In this document: in pieces, positions 40,509 through 48,273 of the stretch | Layout of the letters: each line of letters begins with the position of its first letter | Position numbering within the stretch: the first letter of the stretch is position 1 | From: Dactylosporangium siamense | GTDB taxonomy: Bacteria; Actinomycetota; Actinomycetes; Mycobacteriales; Micromonosporaceae | Direction of reading: 5' to 3' | DNA: 64,000 bases | NCBI RefSeq assembly: GCF_016862795.1 | Contig: NZ_BONQ01000155.1 | Span: 56,448-120,447, forward strand | Position numbers and translations under genes: made by a program | Notes under the pieces: generated by a model | Seen by the model: the letters and a program-made list of their open reading frames with translations, nothing else | Told to the model about the DNA's origin: nothing | The model's database searches: none

Positions 40509-40943
40509 ATGCAGCGCACCCTGCTCGGCGGCAAGATCCATCGCGCGACGGTGACCCAGGCGGATCTGCACTACGTCGGATCGATCACCATCGACATCGC
40601 GCTGCTGGAGGCGGCCGGCCTGGTCGAGGGGGAACAGGTGCAGGTCGTCGACATCGACACCGGCGCGCGCCTGACCACGTACGTGATCGAGGGCGCCCGC
40701 GACAGCGGCGTCATCGGCATCAACGGTGCCGCTGCCCGGCTCGTCTCACCCGGCGACCTCGTGATCATCATGTCGTTCGAGCTCGTCGACGACACCGAGA
40801 TCGCGCGGCACCGCTCCCGCGTCGTGCACGTCGACAAGGCCAACCGCATCGTCGAGCTCGGCGCCGACCCCGCCGCCCCCGTCCCCGGCGCCCCCGACCA
40901 GCGCTCCGGGCGCGACGCGGCCGTCCTGACGCCGAGCCGCTGA
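40509..40943 (+). CDS. panD: Aspartate 1-decarboxylase
   Basis: The 144-residue proenzyme has the self-cleavage pair Gly24-Ser25 in YVGS, which yields the pyruvoyl group, plus Lys9 and the [13 protein letters not shown] region of the family. It converts L-aspartate to beta-alanine, normally for pantothenate. No panB or panC lies nearby. Instead it diverges from the siderophore binding protein across an iron box, beside a synthetase predicted to use beta-alanine. A dedicated beta-alanine supply is the simplest reading (inference). Start ATG 40509 follows GGAGAGG. The C-terminal tail of about 25 residues is poorly conserved. Confidence 0.95.
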   Translation: MQRTLLGGKIHRATVTQADLHYVGSITIDIALLEAAGLVEGEQVQVVDIDTGARLTTYVIEGARDSGVIGINGAAARLVSPGDLVIIMSFELVDDTEIARHRSRVVHVDKANRIVELGADPAAPVPGAPDQRSGRDAAVLTPSR

Positions 40944-40947
40944 CCCC

Positions 40948-41325
40948 ATGGCCCCGCCGTCGAGGGACGACATCTGCACGCTCACGGTGTGCCGGGACTG
41001 CTGCTGCGGCAGCCTCGACAAGCACCCCGACGTCGATCACGACGGGCACCTCGCCGCGCTGCGGGCCGGTGCCGGCAGGCACCGGGTGCGGGTCAGCGAG
41101 TGCCTCTCGGTCTGCGAACGCTCCAACGTCGTGGTGGTGCAGCCGTGCCCGTCCGCCCGCCGCCGCGGGGCCCGACCCGTCTACCTGGGCGACGTCCTCG
41201 ACGACGACGCGCTGGACGCGGTGACGTCCTGGCTCACCGCGGGCGGGCCCGGCGTCGCGGCGATGCCCGGCCGGCTCGACGGCCACCTGTTCGACCGTTC
41301 CGCGGCGTCAGCCGAGGTCGGCTGA
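40948..41325 (+). CDS. Thioredoxin-like [2Fe-2S] ferredoxin
   Basis: The 125-residue protein starts four bases after the panD stop. A Cys cluster at residues 10, 15, 18, 19 and 20 (VCRDCCCGS) and a C-x3-C pair at 52 and 56 (SECLSVCERSN) match thioredoxin-fold ferredoxins, in which four of these hold a [2Fe-2S] cluster. It could supply electrons for reductive iron release or for another step in siderophore use, but no direct evidence exists. Co-transcription with panD suggests iron-regulated expression. Two hairpins lie at its 3' end. Confidence 0.75.
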   Translation: MAPPSRDDICTLTVCRDCCCGSLDKHPDVDHDGHLAALRAGAGRHRVRVSECLSVCERSNVVVVQPCPSARRRGARPVYLGDVLDDDALDAVTSWLTAGGPGVAAMPGRLDGHLFDRSAASAEVG

Positions 41326-41331
41326 CGCCGC
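41302..41331 (+). terminator. Hairpin at the ferredoxin stop codon
   Basis: A 12-bp stem (GCGGCGTCAGCC with its complement) surrounds a 6-nt loop and spans the ferredoxin stop codon. It is followed four bases later by a second stronger hairpin. Confidence 0.6.
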
Positions 41332-41335
41332 TGCT

Positions 41336-41361
41336 CCGGCCGCTCCTTCGGGAGCGGCCGG
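41336..41361 (+). terminator. UUCG-loop terminator after the ferredoxin gene
   Basis: CCGGCCGCTCC and GGAGCGGCCGG form a perfect 11-bp stem with an extra-stable TTCG tetraloop. It has no U-tract, but the position and stability fit termination of the panD-ferredoxin transcript. Confidence 0.75.
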
Positions 41362-41389
41362 CTCCGGGCCCTTTCGCCAGATCGCTCTC

Positions 41390-42295
41390 ATGGCGGATGC
41401 TGGCCCGATGGTCACCGGACTCGCGCGGCACGACGACGTCACCATCGCCTACGAGCGGCTCGGCCCCGTCGACGGCGAGCCGCTGCTGCTCATCATGGGC
41501 CTGGGCATGCAGCTGGTGTCGTGGCCCGACGAGCTCTGCGCGATGCTCGTCGACCGTGGCTTCAGCGTCGTGCGGTTCGACAACCGCGACGCCGGGCAGT
41601 CCACCCACTTCTCGCACGCCGGCAACCCCGGCATCCTGCAACTGTTGGCCCGGCCGCGGGCCGTCGCGCCGTACCGCCTCGCCGACATGGCCGGCGACGC
41701 CGCCGCGGTTCTCGACGCCGTCGGCTGGCCCTCCGCGCACGTGGTCGGCGCCTCGCTCGGCGGCATGATCGCCCAGGCCCTCGCCATCGGCCACCCCGAC
41801 CGGGTGCGGACCCTCACCTCGGTCATGTCGACGCCGTCGCCGCGGATCGGCCGGCCCCGCCCGGGCGCCCTCGCCGCCCTCGGTGAACGCCCCGCCACCA
41901 ACCGGGACGAGGCCGGCGAACGCATGGTCCGGGTGTTCCGGGTGATCGGCTCTCCCGGGTACCCGCACAACGAGGAGTGGCTGCGCGACGTGGGCCGCCG
42001 CGCGTACGACCGGGGGCACGACCCCGCCGGCGGCCGCCGCCAGCTCGCCGCGATCCGCGCCTCCGGCGACCGCCGGGCGGCCCTCGCCGGGGTCCGGGTG
42101 CCGACTCTGGTCCTGCACGGCGACGCGGACCCCCTCGTCCGCCCGTCCGGCGGCCGGGCCACCGCTGCCGCCGTGCCCGGCGCCCGCCTCGTCGTCTACC
42201 CGGGCATGGGCCACGACCTGCCACACCCGCTGTGGTCGGACATGATCGACCAGATCAGCGACCTCGCTGGCGTCGCCCGCCCGGCTGACCGCTGA
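41390..42295 (+). CDS. Alpha/beta hydrolase
   Basis: The 301-residue hydrolase has the nucleophile elbow GASLGG with Ser122, the acid-side GDADPLV and catalytic His in MGHDLPHP. RFDNRDAGQST resembles hydrolases grouped with polyketide-cleaving and epoxide-like enzymes. The substrate is unknown. Start ATG 41390 is the first in frame after the terminator, and an ATG at 41408 is an alternative. Neither has a clear ribosome site. Its last codons and stop lie within the first unit of a 92-bp duplication. It is probably not part of the siderophore operon because a strong hairpin precedes it. Confidence 0.82.
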   Translation: MADAGPMVTGLARHDDVTIAYERLGPVDGEPLLLIMGLGMQLVSWPDELCAMLVDRGFSVVRFDNRDAGQSTHFSHAGNPGILQLLARPRAVAPYRLADMAGDAAAVLDAVGWPSAHVVGASLGGMIAQALAIGHPDRVRTLTSVMSTPSPRIGRPRPGALAALGERPATNRDEAGERMVRVFRVIGSPGYPHNEEWLRDVGRRAYDRGHDPAGGRRQLAAIRASGDRRAALAGVRVPTLVLHGDADPLVRPSGGRATAAAVPGARLVVYPGMGHDLPHPLWSDMIDQISDLAGVARPADR

Positions 42296-42452
42296 CCGCC
42301 TGCCGCAGCTGAGCGGGCCGTCTACCGGCCTGGCCGGGCTGGCCGCCCACCGGCCCGCCCGGCGTCGCCCGCCCGGCCGACCGCTGACCGCCTGCCGCAG
42401 CTGACCGGGCCGTCCACCGGCCTGACCGGGTCGGCCGTCCGCCCGGCTGACT
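42269..42452 (+). repeat. 92-bp imperfect tandem duplication over a gene end
   Basis: Copy 1 (42269-42360) includes the last codons and TGA of the hydrolase. Copy 2 (42361-42452) repeats it with scattered substitutions, strongest in the first 70 bases. The rest of the 42296-42489 gap holds only GC-rich sequence with CCGGCC-type short inverted repeats. Confidence 0.8.
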
Positions 42453-42507
42453 GGGTCAGCCGTCCCTCAGGCTGCCCGAATGCGGTTGCGTGCCTAGGAT
42501 CGGTGGC

Positions 42508-45500
42508 GTGACCCAGTCGACGGAGCCCGTGACCGCCGCCATCGGGCGGGGGGACGTGGACTGGCTCACCGCCAACATCGACAGCACCGCCTGCCCGCCC
42601 GACCTGCTGGCCCGCCTCGCCCGGCACGCCGACCCGCGGCTGCGGCTCCTCGCGGTGCGCTGGCTCGGCGAGCGCCTGGCGGGTGGACCCGACCCCGGCG
42701 ACGAGGTCATGCGGGTCCTGGCGGAGGAACCAGGCTTGCTCCTTCCGGACGACCCGGGCCGCGTCGACGGGACACCGGAGGTCGCTCTCGCCGCCGCCGA
42801 GCTGTTCGAGCGGCACGGCCGGCACCTGCCGGCCGCCGCCTGGCCGCACTGGCGGGCCGCCGCCGTCCCGGCGGTGGTGCGGGTCGCGTGGCTGCGGGCC
42901 GAGCTGCTGCACCTGCCCGGCCGGCTCCCGGCCGAGCCACGCGGCGAGGCGCTGTATCAGGCCGTGGCCGGGCTGCGGTGCACCGACGGACCCGACCCGG
43001 CCCGGCTCGTCCAGGAACTCGCCGGCCGCGACGACCCCATCCTGCGGGCCGCCGCGCTGCGACTGTGCCGGGAGGCGCTGCACGCCGCAGTCCTCGCCCC
43101 GGCGCCCGCCCGCCATCTCCTGGTCCGGCTCCTGGACAGCACCGACCCGGCGGTCCTGGCCGGCGCCCTGACCGAGCTGGCGCAGCCGTGGGCCGCCGTC
43201 GACCCGGCCGCCCCGCACCGCCTGCGCGGCCTCCTTGCCGGTGCCGACCGGGGCGCGGCCGTCATCGATGCCGCTGTGGCCGCCGCCGCCCGGCACGGCC
43301 TGCGGGACGCGCTGCTCGACACGGCCACCGGCACCGGCCGGCCGCCCCGCGCCCGGCGGCGCGCCCTCGCGGCCCTCGGCGACCTCCTCGACCGCGAGGA
43401 CATCCCCGCCGTCGTCGAACTCGCCGCCGCCGACCCGCTGCTGCTCGGCCCACCCGCCGTCGTCTGCCTCGCCGCCATGCACCACCGCGGGCTGTTCCCC
43501 ACCGGCGAGGCGGCCACCGGCATCGTCGGCCTGGCCCTCGCCGACCACACGATCTGCGCCGCGACGGTGGCGATGCTGCTGTACACGGCCCGCCACCCCG
43601 TCCAGGCCACCCTGCTGGACGCCTCGCCGGCCGACCCGAGCTGGCCGCGGCGGCTGGCACTGCTGGTGGAGCTCGCCCGCCAGGGCCCACCGGACCTCGA
43701 CGTCGGCGCGGCCGTCGCGGGCCTGCTGGCGGTCGCCGCCGCGCCGGAGCCGTTCCTCGCCGCGCTCCGGGACCTGCGCCACGCCCCCGCCGAGGACGCC
43801 GTCCTCGCGACCCTGCCCAGGGCGCCCGCCGCCGCGTTGCACGCGCTGGAGGCGATCGGCGGCGCCAGGACGGTCGCCGTGCTCGCCGGTGCGCTGGAGG
43901 GCGACGGGGTGGCGTACCTGCGACCGTGGCGACACCAGGCACTCGAACTGTGCTGGCGGCTCGCCGTCGACCCTGGCCGCCGGGCCGCGCTGCTGCGCCG
44001 GCTCAACCCGGCCACGCTGCCCGCCGCCGTCGCCGCGGACCTCGGGCGGCCCGACGAGCGGGAGCTGGTGGTGCTGCGCGCCCGCGTCGCCGCGGACCGG
44101 CCGGTCGACGCCCTCGTCGAGCTGGCCCGCACCGCCGACACCGGCACCGTGCCCGCGCTCACCGAGGTCCTCGGCCGCATCGTCGCCGAGCTCGCCACCG
44201 CCTGGGACACCCGCGGTAACCCGCCGGGGCAGCGGCACACGCTCCCCGCCGACCTGGCCGACGCGGTCGCGGACCCGGACCGGCCGGCGGACGCCACCCA
44301 ACCCATGCCCGTCGTGCCGCAACGGGTCGTCGACGCGATCAGCGCCCTCGGCGGACGCCTGCACCGCCTCGGCCGGATCCGTCCGGTCTGCCTGCTCGAC
44401 GCCGGGTCCGCGGCGGAGGCCGGCGACGCGCTCGTCGCGAGCTTGGCGCTGGACCTGCTGGACCGGCCGAACACCACCCCGACCGAACTCGCCGTGCTGC
44501 TGGAGGTGCTGCGGCGGGCACCCTACGAACCGACCCGCGCCCGCGTCCACCGCCTGCTGCGCCACCGCGACCCGCGCGTGCGCAAGCACACCATCGGGCT
44601 GCTCGCCCACGACGGCGGCGGCGCCGAGGCGCTGGCCGCGACCCTGACGGTGCTGACCGCCGCCGCCGACGTGCAGACGGCCCGCCAGGCACTCACCGCG
44701 CTCGGCCAGGTCGGCGCCCGGTGGGCCGCCCACGCCGTCGCCGCCTGCCTCGAGCACCCGAACATGAACGTGAAGAAGGCGGCCGCCGAGGCGTTGCGCA
44801 CCGCCGGCACCCCCACCACCGTCCCGCACCTGCTCGGCTGGCTCGGCCGGCACGACAACCCCGGACTGCGCACCGCGCTGCTGGCCGCGCTGCGGGAGCT
44901 GCTCGCCGACGCCACCACCGCGACGGTCCTCGCGGCGGCCGAGCAGGCCGACCCGGGCCGGACCCGCGACCTGCTCCTGGAGGCCCTCGACCGCGCCCTG
45001 CCGGCCCGAGCGGTCGCGGCGCTGGCCGATCAGGGCTCACCGGCCGGCCCCGGGTTGCTGCGCCTCGTCGCCGCCGGTCGGGTACGCCTCAGCGCCGGCA
45101 CCGTGGCCGACCTCGCGACCCGCATGGCGGCCCACGGCGTGACCCCACGGCCCGTCTCCCCGGCCACCGCCCCGCACCCCGACCTCGTCACGCTCACCCG
45201 CGACGGCTGGCACGACCGCGTCGCCCGCCGGGTGGCGTCGGGACACGACCCCGCGGACCTGCCCGGGGCGCTGCTGCCCGCACTGCGGCGGCTGCTGCCC
45301 GACTGGCTCCGGCTCGCCGCGACCGGCCCGGCGATCCGCCCGCCGGTGCTGCGCCTCGTCCTGCGCTGCTGCCCGGCACCCTGGACCGACTCGGAGCGGG
45401 CCGGGTTCACCCGATCGCGTCAGGTCCTCGTCGCCGGCCTCGGCGAGCTGCCGCCCGCCGACCGGGACCGGCTGCTCGCCGTCCTCGAGGACCTGGCCCC

Positions 45501-47241
45501 GCACCTCACCGCGACGGCCGCCTTCGACGTTGCCACCGGGCTGCGGCGGGCGCCGGCGGCACCGGCCGGGCGCCGCAGCACGCTGCCCCTGCTCCGGCTG
45601 TGCGGCGCGGTGCTCACCCGCGCCGACGTCGAGCGGGCCCTCGCCGACGCCGCGCTGGGCGCCGACCCCTGGCTGGGCGAGGTCCGGGTCCTGCGCGAGG
45701 CGTTCACCGTGCCCGACCCCTCGGTCCCCGCCGCCACCGGTTCGCGGGCACCAGCGGCGGCGGGTCCGCCGTCGTCGGCTTCGGCCGGTTCGCGGGTGGC
45801 TGCTCGAACCGGTTCGCCGTCGTCCGCTTCGGCTGGTTCGCGGGTGGCTGGTCGGGCCGGTTCGCCGTCGTCTGCTTCGGCTGGTGGGCCGCTTGCCGCA
45901 GGTGGCTCGCGGGAGCGGCTGGCGGCGCTGGTGGAGGCGTGGCCGGCGACCGATCCCGCTGACCGGCCGCGGCTGCTGGACCGCATGGCCGACCTCCAGC
46001 CGATCGACGCCCCACCGTGGACCATCGACGAGGAGGCGCACCGTCCCGTCCCGCCGCCCCGGACGCCGCACGACGGCGACCTCGACCAGCCGCGCTCGGC
46101 CAACCATCGCGCCCGGCTCCTCGACCTGCTCGAGCACCCCGCCTCCGGCACGACCCAGCGCCGCCGGGCGGTCGAGGCGCTGCGGTCCTGGCCCGAACCG
46201 GACATCCAGCGCCGGTTGCTGATGGCGTACCTGCGCGGCGACGCCGACGTGCCACCCACCGCCGCCCTGGCTCGCACCCTCACCATCGCCGACCTCACCG
46301 CCGCCGGCCTTGCCGCCACTGGTGGGGCCGCGGCTGTTCTCGGTGGGAGTGTTGTGCCCGCTGCCGACGTGGCGGGGTTCGATCCGGCCGCCGCTGACCT
46401 CGGTGCGGCCGGCCTGCCCGCCGTCGACGGTGCCCGGTCAGGTCCGGCCGGCGTCGATCCCGATGGGGTCGGCACGGGCGAGGCGGTGCTGGTCCGGGCG
46501 GTGCGGCTCGCCGCGCACCTCGACCAGGCGGGGCTGGCGCCGCTCATCCCGGCCCTGCAACGGCTCCGGGAGCACGGCACGCCGGACGTCCGGACCGCCG
46601 CCGACGCGGTGCTGCGCCAGCTCCCGGGTCGCATCCGCGCGGCCGTGCTCGGCGAGCCGCTCGACCCCCTGCTCGTGCCCGCGCCGGTCGAGCCACGGCT
46701 GCCGGCCGCGCTGCTGGAGCACCCGGCGCGACCCGCCGGCGCCGGCCCGCCGACCCGCCAGGACCTGCTCGACCGGGCCCGGGACGGCGACACCGGGCAG
46801 ATCCGGGTCGCCCTGGCGGCCCTCGCCGAGACCAGCGGCGACGGTGACGCCGACGTCGCCGAGCTGCTCGAACACCTGCTGCGGCACCCCGAGCCGAAGG
46901 TCCGCCTGCATGCGCACCGGGTGTCGCGGCAGGTGCTGGACCGCCCGGCGTACCTGCGACACAGCGAGATCCTCCTCGCCGACCCGCAGCCGGACATCGT
47001 CCGCGCCGCGATCCGGGCCGTCAGCGGCGCCGCCTGGACCCCGGCGATCGCCGCCGTCGCCGGGCTCCTGCTGCACCCCGACCCGACCGTCCGGCGGACC
47101 GCCGAGGCCGGCCTGGCCCGCTTCGGCCAGGCCGCCGTGCCCGCGGTCACGAAGGCCGCCGCCCGCGCCCGCCCGGACCGCCGCGCCGTCTACACCACCG
47201 TCCTGGCCGTCCTCGCCGCCACAGCCGACCCGCCATCCTGA
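42508..47241 (+). CDS. Giant HEAT-repeat protein
   Basis: This protein of about 1,577 residues consists almost wholly of paired helices of the HEAT/PBS-lyase type, for example LARHADPRLRLLAVRWLGE near the start and HPEPKVRLHAHRVSRQVLD near the end. That predicts a long superhelical scaffold for protein contacts. There are no signal peptide, membrane segments or catalytic motifs. A low-complexity Ser/Ala/Gly insert at about 1060-1130 is encoded by a 48-bp tandem repeat and interrupts the helices. GTG 42508 is preferred, with AGGATCGGTGG upstream, although an in-frame GTG at 42490 is possible. It stands alone, and the function is unknown. Confidence 0.82.
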   Translation: MTQSTEPVTAAIGRGDVDWLTANIDSTACPPDLLARLARHADPRLRLLAVRWLGERLAGGPDPGDEVMRVLAEEPGLLLPDDPGRVDGTPEVALAAAELFERHGRHLPAAAWPHWRAAAVPAVVRVAWLRAELLHLPGRLPAEPRGEALYQAVAGLRCTDGPDPARLVQELAGRDDPILRAAALRLCREALHAAVLAPAPARHLLVRLLDSTDPAVLAGALTELAQPWAAVDPAAPHRLRGLLAGADRGAAVIDAAVAAAARHGLRDALLDTATGTGRPPRARRRALAALGDLLDREDIPAVVELAAADPLLLGPPAVVCLAAMHHRGLFPTGEAATGIVGLALADHTICAATVAMLLYTARHPVQATLLDASPADPSWPRRLALLVELARQGPPDLDVGAAVAGLLAVAAAPEPFLAALRDLRHAPAEDAVLATLPRAPAAALHALEAIGGARTVAVLAGALEGDGVAYLRPWRHQALELCWRLAVDPGRRAALLRRLNPATLPAAVAADLGRPDERELVVLRARVAADRPVDALVELARTADTGTVPALTEVLGRIVAELATAWDTRGNPPGQRHTLPADLADAVADPDRPADATQPMPVVPQRVVDAISALGGRLHRLGRIRPVCLLDAGSAAEAGDALVASLALDLLDRPNTTPTELAVLLEVLRRAPYEPTRARVHRLLRHRDPRVRKHTIGLLAHDGGGAEALAATLTVLTAAADVQTARQALTALGQVGARWAAHAVAACLEHPNMNVKKAAAEALRTAGTPTTVPHLLGWLGRHDNPGLRTALLAALRELLADATTATVLAAAEQADPGRTRDLLLEALDRALPARAVAALADQGSPAGPGLLRLVAAGRVRLSAGTVADLATRMAAHGVTPRPVSPATAPHPDLVTLTRDGWHDRVARRVASGHDPADLPGALLPALRRLLPDWLRLAATGPAIRPPVLRLVLRCCPAPWTDSERAGFTRSRQVLVAGLGELPPADRDRLLAVLEDLAPHLTATAAFDVATGLRRAPAAPAGRRSTLPLLRLCGAVLTRADVERALADAALGADPWLGEVRVLREAFTVPDPSVPAATGSRAPAAAGPPSSASAGSRVAARTGSPSSASAGSRVAGRAGSPSSASAGGPLAAGGSRERLAALVEAWPATDPADRPRLLDRMADLQPIDAPPWTIDEEAHRPVPPPRTPHDGDLDQPRSANHRARLLDLLEHPASGTTQRRRAVEALRSWPEPDIQRRLLMAYLRGDADVPPTAALARTLTIADLTAAGLAATGGAAAVLGGSVVPAADVAGFDPAAADLGAAGLPAVDGARSGPAGVDPDGVGTGEAVLVRAVRLAAHLDQAGLAPLIPALQRLREHGTPDVRTAADAVLRQLPGRIRAAVLGEPLDPLLVPAPVEPRLPAALLEHPARPAGAGPPTRQDLLDRARDGDTGQIRVALAALAETSGDGDADVAELLEHLLRHPEPKVRLHAHRVSRQVLDRPAYLRHSEILLADPQPDIVRAAIRAVSGAAWTPAIAAVAGLLLHPDPTVRRTAEAGLARFGQAAVPAVTKAAARARPDRRAVYTTVLAVLAATADPPS
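45769..45886 (+). repeat. 48-bp x 2.4 in-frame repeat inside the HEAT protein
   Basis: Units begin at 45769, 45817 and 45865 (the last is partial). Each encodes a 16-residue unit near PSSASAGSRVAGRAGS. It makes a flexible linker inside an otherwise helical protein, and the length is a multiple of three so the frame is safe. Confidence 0.88.
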
Positions 47242-47305
47242 CCTCACCCTCCCGAAGTGCCCGTCCTGCACAGCCCGCCGGCACGGAACGAAGCACGGCG
47301 AGCTG

Positions 47306-48199
47306 TCAGGCCGGCTGGTGGGGTCTGGTGGCGGCGACCGAGGCCCACAGGGCCGAGAGGATCGGGCGGCGCAGGTCGGTGCGGCGGGCGCAGAGGCCGA
47401 TGGTGAACGTGCCGATCGGTGGGTCGGTGGGCACGACGGTGAGCCGGTTCTTGACGGCGCTGGTGTCCAGGACCAGGTGGGGGACGACGCCGGCGCCGAT
47501 GCCCAGCGCGACGAGGGTGAGTAGCGCCTCGTGGCCGTCCACCTCGGCGGCGATCGTCGGGTCGAGCCGCCGGCGGCGGAACCAGCGGCGGGCGGCGTCG
47601 CGGGCGAGGCCGCCGCGGGGCAGGACGAAGGGCACCGCGGCCCAGTCGCCGGTGCGGGCGGCGGTCCGCAGCGGGCGGGCGGTGCGGGCCATGACGCACA
47701 CCAGCGGCGTGTCGGCCACCGGGGCGCTGGCCAGGTGCTCGGGCACGCGGTCCGGCAGTGCGGCGACGGTGACGTCGACCGCGCCCTCGTCGAGGCGGCC
47801 GATCGCGCCGGCCGCGTCGCCGGTCTGCAGCTCCAGCCGGACCTGTGGATGGGCCCGGCGGAACGGCGCGAGGAGATCGGGCAGGATCGCCTGCCCCGCC
47901 GTCACGGAGGAGAAGATCCGCAAGGTGCCGCTGAGGCCCGCCGCGTCCCGGCCGTGTTCGCGGTAGTCGGTCCACAGGGTGAGGGCCTGCCGGGCGTACT
48001 CGGCGAAGCGCCGGCCCTCCTCGGTGAGCGCGACGCCGCGCGGGCCGCGGTCGAGCAGGCGCGCGCCGACCTGGGTCTCCAGCCGTTGGACGGTCCGGGT
48101 CAGGGTGGCCGGGCTGAGGTGCCGCTCCACGCTGGTGCGGCCGAAGTTGAGCGTGTCGGCCAGGTGGAGGAACACCCGCAGCGGTTCCAGTGTGTCCAT
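47306..48199 (-). CDS. ilvY: LysR-family regulator of ilvC
   Basis: The 297-residue LysR protein matches E. coli IlvY, as I remember it, over its whole length: FLHLADTLNFGRTSVERHLSP in the winged helix-turn-helix, SGTLRIFSSVTAGQAILP in the linker, VPFVLPRGG and GHEALLTLVALGIGAGVVPHL in the effector domain. In E. coli IlvY is activated by acetolactate or acetohydroxybutyrate and switches on the divergent ilvC. The same divergent layout occurs here, with inverted repeats in the 74-nt gap. ATG 48199 faces the ilvC start. Confidence 0.9.
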   Translation of the reverse strand: MDTLEPLRVFLHLADTLNFGRTSVERHLSPATLTRTVQRLETQVGARLLDRGPRGVALTEEGRRFAEYARQALTLWTDYREHGRDAAGLSGTLRIFSSVTAGQAILPDLLAPFRRAHPQVRLELQTGDAAGAIGRLDEGAVDVTVAALPDRVPEHLASAPVADTPLVCVMARTARPLRTAARTGDWAAVPFVLPRGGLARDAARRWFRRRRLDPTIAAEVDGHEALLTLVALGIGAGVVPHLVLDTSAVKNRLTVVPTDPPIGTFTIGLCARRTDLRRPILSALWASVAATRPHQPA

Positions 48200-48211
48200 G
48201 TTTCAGCTCCT

Positions 48212-48226
48212 GCAACGTGTCGTTGC
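48212..48226. promoter_or_regulatory. Inverted repeat 1 in the ilvY-ilvC gap
   Basis: GCAACG-TGT-CGTTGC is a perfect inverted repeat 12 bases before ilvY. It is probably an autoregulatory or repression site for the LysR protein (inference). Confidence 0.6.
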
Positions 48227-48231
48227 GATGA

Positions 48232-48246
48232 TTGCGCTTGCCGCAA
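48232..48246. promoter_or_regulatory. LysR-type box in the ilvY-ilvC gap
   Basis: TTGCG-CTTGC-CGCAA has five-base arms and contains the LysR signature T-N11-A (48233-48245). It lies 27 bases before ilvC, the usual place for activator contact. Confidence 0.6.
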
Positions 48247-48273
48247 GACGATTGTCGCCGATAGAACGGGGTC

